Assembly (NCBI GenBank): GCA_038258415.1
Contig: JBBSPY010000152.1
Span: 1-7,779, forward strand
Direction of reading: 5' to 3'
Length of the DNA: 7,779 bases
Source of the DNA: Schlegelella_A sp038258415
GTDB lineage: Bacteria > Pseudomonadota > Gammaproteobacteria > Burkholderiales > Burkholderiaceae_C
The notes under the pieces are model-generated. The model searched no databases, was not told the origin of the DNA, and was given only the letters and a program-made list of their open reading frames with translations. Position numbers and translations under genes: made by a program. Shown in pieces: positions 5,745-7,779 of the stretch. Every line of letters starts with the position of its first letter. Positions within the stretch are counted from its first letter, which is position 1.

Positions 5745-6740
5745 TCAGAACGGGTTGTTGCGCGCGCGCTGGGCCGCCAGGTTGCCGATGGTGTTCTGCG
5801 CTCCGGCAGAGAGATGTCGATCGTCGGCCCAGAGGAAAGACGTCGGGCTGCCGTTCGGAATCAGCGTGAGCTGCGTGCAGTCGAGGATCGAGGGCGGGCT
5901 CAGTTGCGACCGGGTGAGGTCGCACACCGCCGTCGTGGCGTTGTTGATCCCGTTGCTGCCGCTCAGCCTGGCGGCGGTCTGGACGTACTCGTCGGTGAAC
6001 ACGATGCCGATGCGCGTACCGTCGTTGCGAATGGACTTGCGCAGCGCGGTGTTGAAACGCGTCACGAGGCGTGCGATCAGTTCGGCACGGTCGGTGTCGC
6101 TGTGCGCGGCGTTCTCGGCGATCGCGTACGGCGAATACCGCAGGTCGGGGATGGTCGAGATCAGGACCCGCACGTCGAGGTCGGCGAGGCGGTTGACCTG
6201 GCGGGCCACTTCGCTCGCTGCGGCGTCAACGTCGGCCAGCAGCTGATCCTCGCCGACGCCCGGGTACTGCTGATACTCGGCGATGATGTCGTTGGCGCCG
6301 ACCAGGACCGTCGCCAGGTCGTTGCTGCGAAAGTTGCTCTCCGCCGTCTGCGTGGCAATCTGCTGCGCCAGGTCGGCGGCTCGAGCGCCGAAGGTCGCGC
6401 GGATCCGGCTCTGCGGATTCGCCTGCGGCGTCGGGCCGGGGTTGCACTGCGGGAACAGCAGCCCGTAGTTGTTCGCCACGACCTGGATCCAGAGCGGACT
6501 CGATCGACAGGCGATCGTCGTATCGGTGCTCGACACCGTCTCGTTGACGCTGTACTTGCTGCCGTTTCCATCGGCCCGCACATCGACGATGAGACTCGTC
6601 TCGTCGCCGAAGGCGATCACCCGTTGGGCGTCGAACTTCGACTCCTGCTCGCCGCCGCCGCATGCCGACAGCAGCAGTGCCGCCGCCGCCACCGCCAGAC
6701 TCGACCTCGACCGCAAGGTCCGCGTCACCATCATCGTCAT
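5745..6740 (-). CDS. SGNH/GDSL-fold lipoprotein with the nucleophile serine replaced
   Basis: This 331-residue predicted lipoprotein has a basic start, a hydrophobic segment (about 15-26) and lipobox LLSAC with Cys27, followed by Gly-Gly-Gly. The rest follows the SGNH/GDSL hydrolase plan. Block I is VIAFGDETS (41-49), block II centres on Gly118 in TFGARAADL, block III is VGAND (147-151) with the oxyanion Asn150, and block V is D306-x-x-H309 in WADDRHLSAG. In block I, the catalytic Ser of GDS is Glu47, so the usual Ser-Asp-His triad is incomplete. Cys78, Cys99, Cys273 and Cys288 could form disulfides in the periplasm. The ending RARNNPF is shared, from memory, with Burkholderiales proteins labelled esterase or SGNH hydrolase. 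The ATG at 6740 has GGAG nine bases upstream. The gene begins 21 bases after the sua5 stop, so it is likely co-transcribed. Fold is confident; enzymatic activity is uncertain. Confidence 0.85.
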   Translation of the reverse strand: MTMMVTRTLRSRSSLAVAAAALLLSACGGGEQESKFDAQRVIAFGDETSLIVDVRADGNGSKYSVNETVSSTDTTIACRSSPLWIQVVANNYGLLFPQCNPGPTPQANPQSRIRATFGARAADLAQQIATQTAESNFRSNDLATVLVGANDIIAEYQQYPGVGEDQLLADVDAAASEVARQVNRLADLDVRVLISTIPDLRYSPYAIAENAAHSDTDRAELIARLVTRFNTALRKSIRNDGTRIGIVFTDEYVQTAARLSGSNGINNATTAVCDLTRSQLSPPSILDCTQLTLIPNGSPTSFLWADDRHLSAGAQNTIGNLAAQRARNNPF

Positions 6741-6749
6741 GCCAGGTTG

Positions 6750-6753
6750 CTCC
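6750..6753 (-). promoter_or_regulatory. Ribosome binding site for the SGNH lipoprotein gene
   Basis: GGAG on the minus strand sits nine bases before the ATG at 6740, in the 21-base gap after sua5. It favours this first ATG over the in-frame ATGs at 6734 and 6731. Confidence 0.55.
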
Positions 6754-6761
6754 AGGGGAAT

Positions 6762-7760
6762 TCAGCTTGCTGCCGCACGGGTGAGCCGGTCACGTACGCC
6801 GTCCCACTCCGCCGAGTCGGGCGGTGCCTCGACCCAGATCAGACGCACGCCGTCGGCATCGAGTTCACGCAGCACCGAGAACAATTCGTGCGCCGCCTGC
6901 TCGGGGCGCGACGGCATCCGCCGATGGCGAACGCCGATGGCGACGCCCGACGGAACGGAGCGCGAATATACGCCGAGCTCGATGGGCTCCGAGCCGATGA
7001 CCTCGAGCGCGGCCCTGAGCATCGCGGTCGGCATGAGGCGCAAGGTGGCCCTCGGCGCATAGTGCGAGACGAGCGTGCCGGGCGCGGCCGGAGCCGTCGG
7101 CCCGGGTGCGGCGAGCGGCTCGCCAAGCGCCGCTTCGATCCGCTCGACGGTGAGGATGCCCGGGCGGAGCAGCGAAGGACGCCCCGACGACACGTCGACG
7201 ATGGTCGACTCGATGCCGACCCGGCACTCGCCGCCGTCGAGGATCAACAGCCCGCTGTCGGGAAACTCGCTGTCGACGTGCATCGCGGTGGTCGCGCTGA
7301 CGCGGCCGAAACGGTTCGCGCTCGGCGCGGCGATTCCCGGAACGCCGGCAGATGCCGCGGCGGCAAGGAGCGCGTGCGCGATCGACTCGGCCGGGCAGCG
7401 CAAGCCGATCGTCGGCAGCTCGCCCGCGGCGGCCTGAGCCACGCCCTTGCGACGGCGAACGACCACCGTCATCGGGCCGGGCCAGAACGCATCGACGAGC
7501 CGGCGCGCGGCGTCCGGCATCGTCTCGGCGAAGCGCTCGGCACCCGCCGTATCGGCGACATGAACGATAAGCGGATGACCGCGCGGCCGACCCTTGGCGG
7601 CATAGATGGCGGCGACGGCGCGGTCGTTGTCGGCGCGCGCGCCCAGGCCGTAGACGGTCTCGGTCGGGAAGGCGACGAGTTGACCGGCGACGATGCGTTC
7701 GACCGCGCCGGCGAGCACGGCGGCGTCGCGTCCGTCGGCAACGGAGTTGGGCGAGGTCAC
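6762..7760 (-). CDS. sua5: L-threonylcarbamoyladenylate synthase, Sua5 type (YrdC + Sua5 domains)
   Basis: This enzyme makes threonylcarbamoyl-AMP from threonine, bicarbonate and ATP in the cytoplasm, the first step of tRNA t6A37 synthesis. It has 332 residues, longer than the YrdC-only TsaC (about 190 in E. coli). The YrdC domain shows FPTETVYGLG at 31-40, the K56-x-R58 and HPLIVHV (62-68) nucleotide-binding elements, PGPMTVV at 94-100, GLRCP at 119-123, S147-A-N149 in APSANRFG, and GIESTIVDV at 182-190 with RPG at 199-201. The linker APGTLVSHYAPRATL (226-240) closes over the active site in Sua5 proteins. It leads to a C-terminal Sua5 domain (about 241-332). The GTG at 7760 starts just ahead of the first helix. 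A TGA in another frame overlaps it (GTGA), which suggests coupling to an upstream gene, but the reading frame itself stays open to the window edge, so an earlier start cannot be excluded. Confidence 0.94.
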   Translation of the reverse strand: MTSPNSVADGRDAAVLAGAVERIVAGQLVAFPTETVYGLGARADNDRAVAAIYAAKGRPRGHPLIVHVADTAGAERFAETMPDAARRLVDAFWPGPMTVVVRRRKGVAQAAAGELPTIGLRCPAESIAHALLAAAASAGVPGIAAPSANRFGRVSATTAMHVDSEFPDSGLLILDGGECRVGIESTIVDVSSGRPSLLRPGILTVERIEAALGEPLAAPGPTAPAAPGTLVSHYAPRATLRLMPTAMLRAALEVIGSEPIELGVYSRSVPSGVAIGVRHRRMPSRPEQAAHELFSVLRELDADGVRLIWVEAPPDSAEWDGVRDRLTRAAAS

Positions 7761-7779
7761 CGCGGCAGCTCGCGAGCGA
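7757..7779 (-). CDS. Possible 3' end of an upstream gene (six residues visible)
   Basis: One minus-strand frame reads ARELPR and stops at TGA (7757-7759), sharing GTGA with the sua5 start. The four-base overlap is typical of operons. The fragment is too short to identify. purK is a frequent upstream neighbour of sua5 in betaproteobacteria, but nothing here tests that. Confidence 0.25.

Noticed and set aside
5720..5746. Palindromes CGTCGGCCGACG (5720-5731) and GACCGCGGTC (5737-5746) in the dacB/SGNH convergent gap, considered as terminators
   Set aside because: Both are short, lack a proper loop and have no following T-run. Such GC palindromes are common in this sequence, so a terminator is not supported.
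3299..5869. An 856-codon plus-strand open frame over tsaB, rimI and dacB
   Set aside because: It is a shadow frame: antisense to tsaB and rimI and frameshifted against dacB, which has all three penicillin-binding motifs in its own frame.

Overview
The window is GC-rich, densely coded bacterial chromosome. It looks like Betaproteobacteria, most likely Burkholderiales. The evidence for this is the combination of a DUF6279 lipoprotein beside glmU, a tsaB-rimI-(uracil-DNA-glycosylase-like) run, a two-domain Sua5, and an SGNH-type lipoprotein whose 'FGDE' block I, as far as I recall, is typical of that order. The taxonomic call comes from memory of these families, not from a search. No mobile element, CRISPR array, tRNA or rRNA was seen, and no gene-free stretch exceeds about 80 bases.

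Layout: (1) 1-900, minus: a DUF6279 lipoprotein, cut by the left edge. (2) 875-2281, plus: glmU, whose 5' end overlaps the lipoprotein gene head-to-head by 26 bp. (3) 2294-4153, minus: an overlapping gene run tsaB -> rimI -> degenerate uracil-DNA-glycosylase-like gene, convergent with glmU. (4) 4233-5717, plus: dacB (penicillin-binding protein 4), divergent from tsaB across a 79-bp gap. (5) 5745-7760, minus: Sua5/TsaC followed by an SGNH-fold lipoprotein, convergent with dacB. A four-base GTGA overlap at the start of sua5 suggests one more gene just beyond the right edge.

Functionally, this is core housekeeping. GlmU makes UDP-GlcNAc for peptidoglycan and LPS, and DacB trims or cleaves peptidoglycan in the periplasm. 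Sua5 makes threonylcarbamoyl-AMP, and TsaB is the scaffold for the TsaD complex that transfers the group to tRNA A37 (t6A). RimI is an N-alpha-acetyltransferase of ribosomal protein S18. Two proteins keep an enzyme fold but have lost signature catalytic residues: the glycosylase-like protein and the SGNH-like lipoprotein. I see no convincing novel multi-gene system. The points most worth a second look are these two likely pseudoenzymes, an 18-bp perfect palindrome covering the tsaB stop/rimI start, and the overlapping divergent starts of glmU and the lipoprotein gene.
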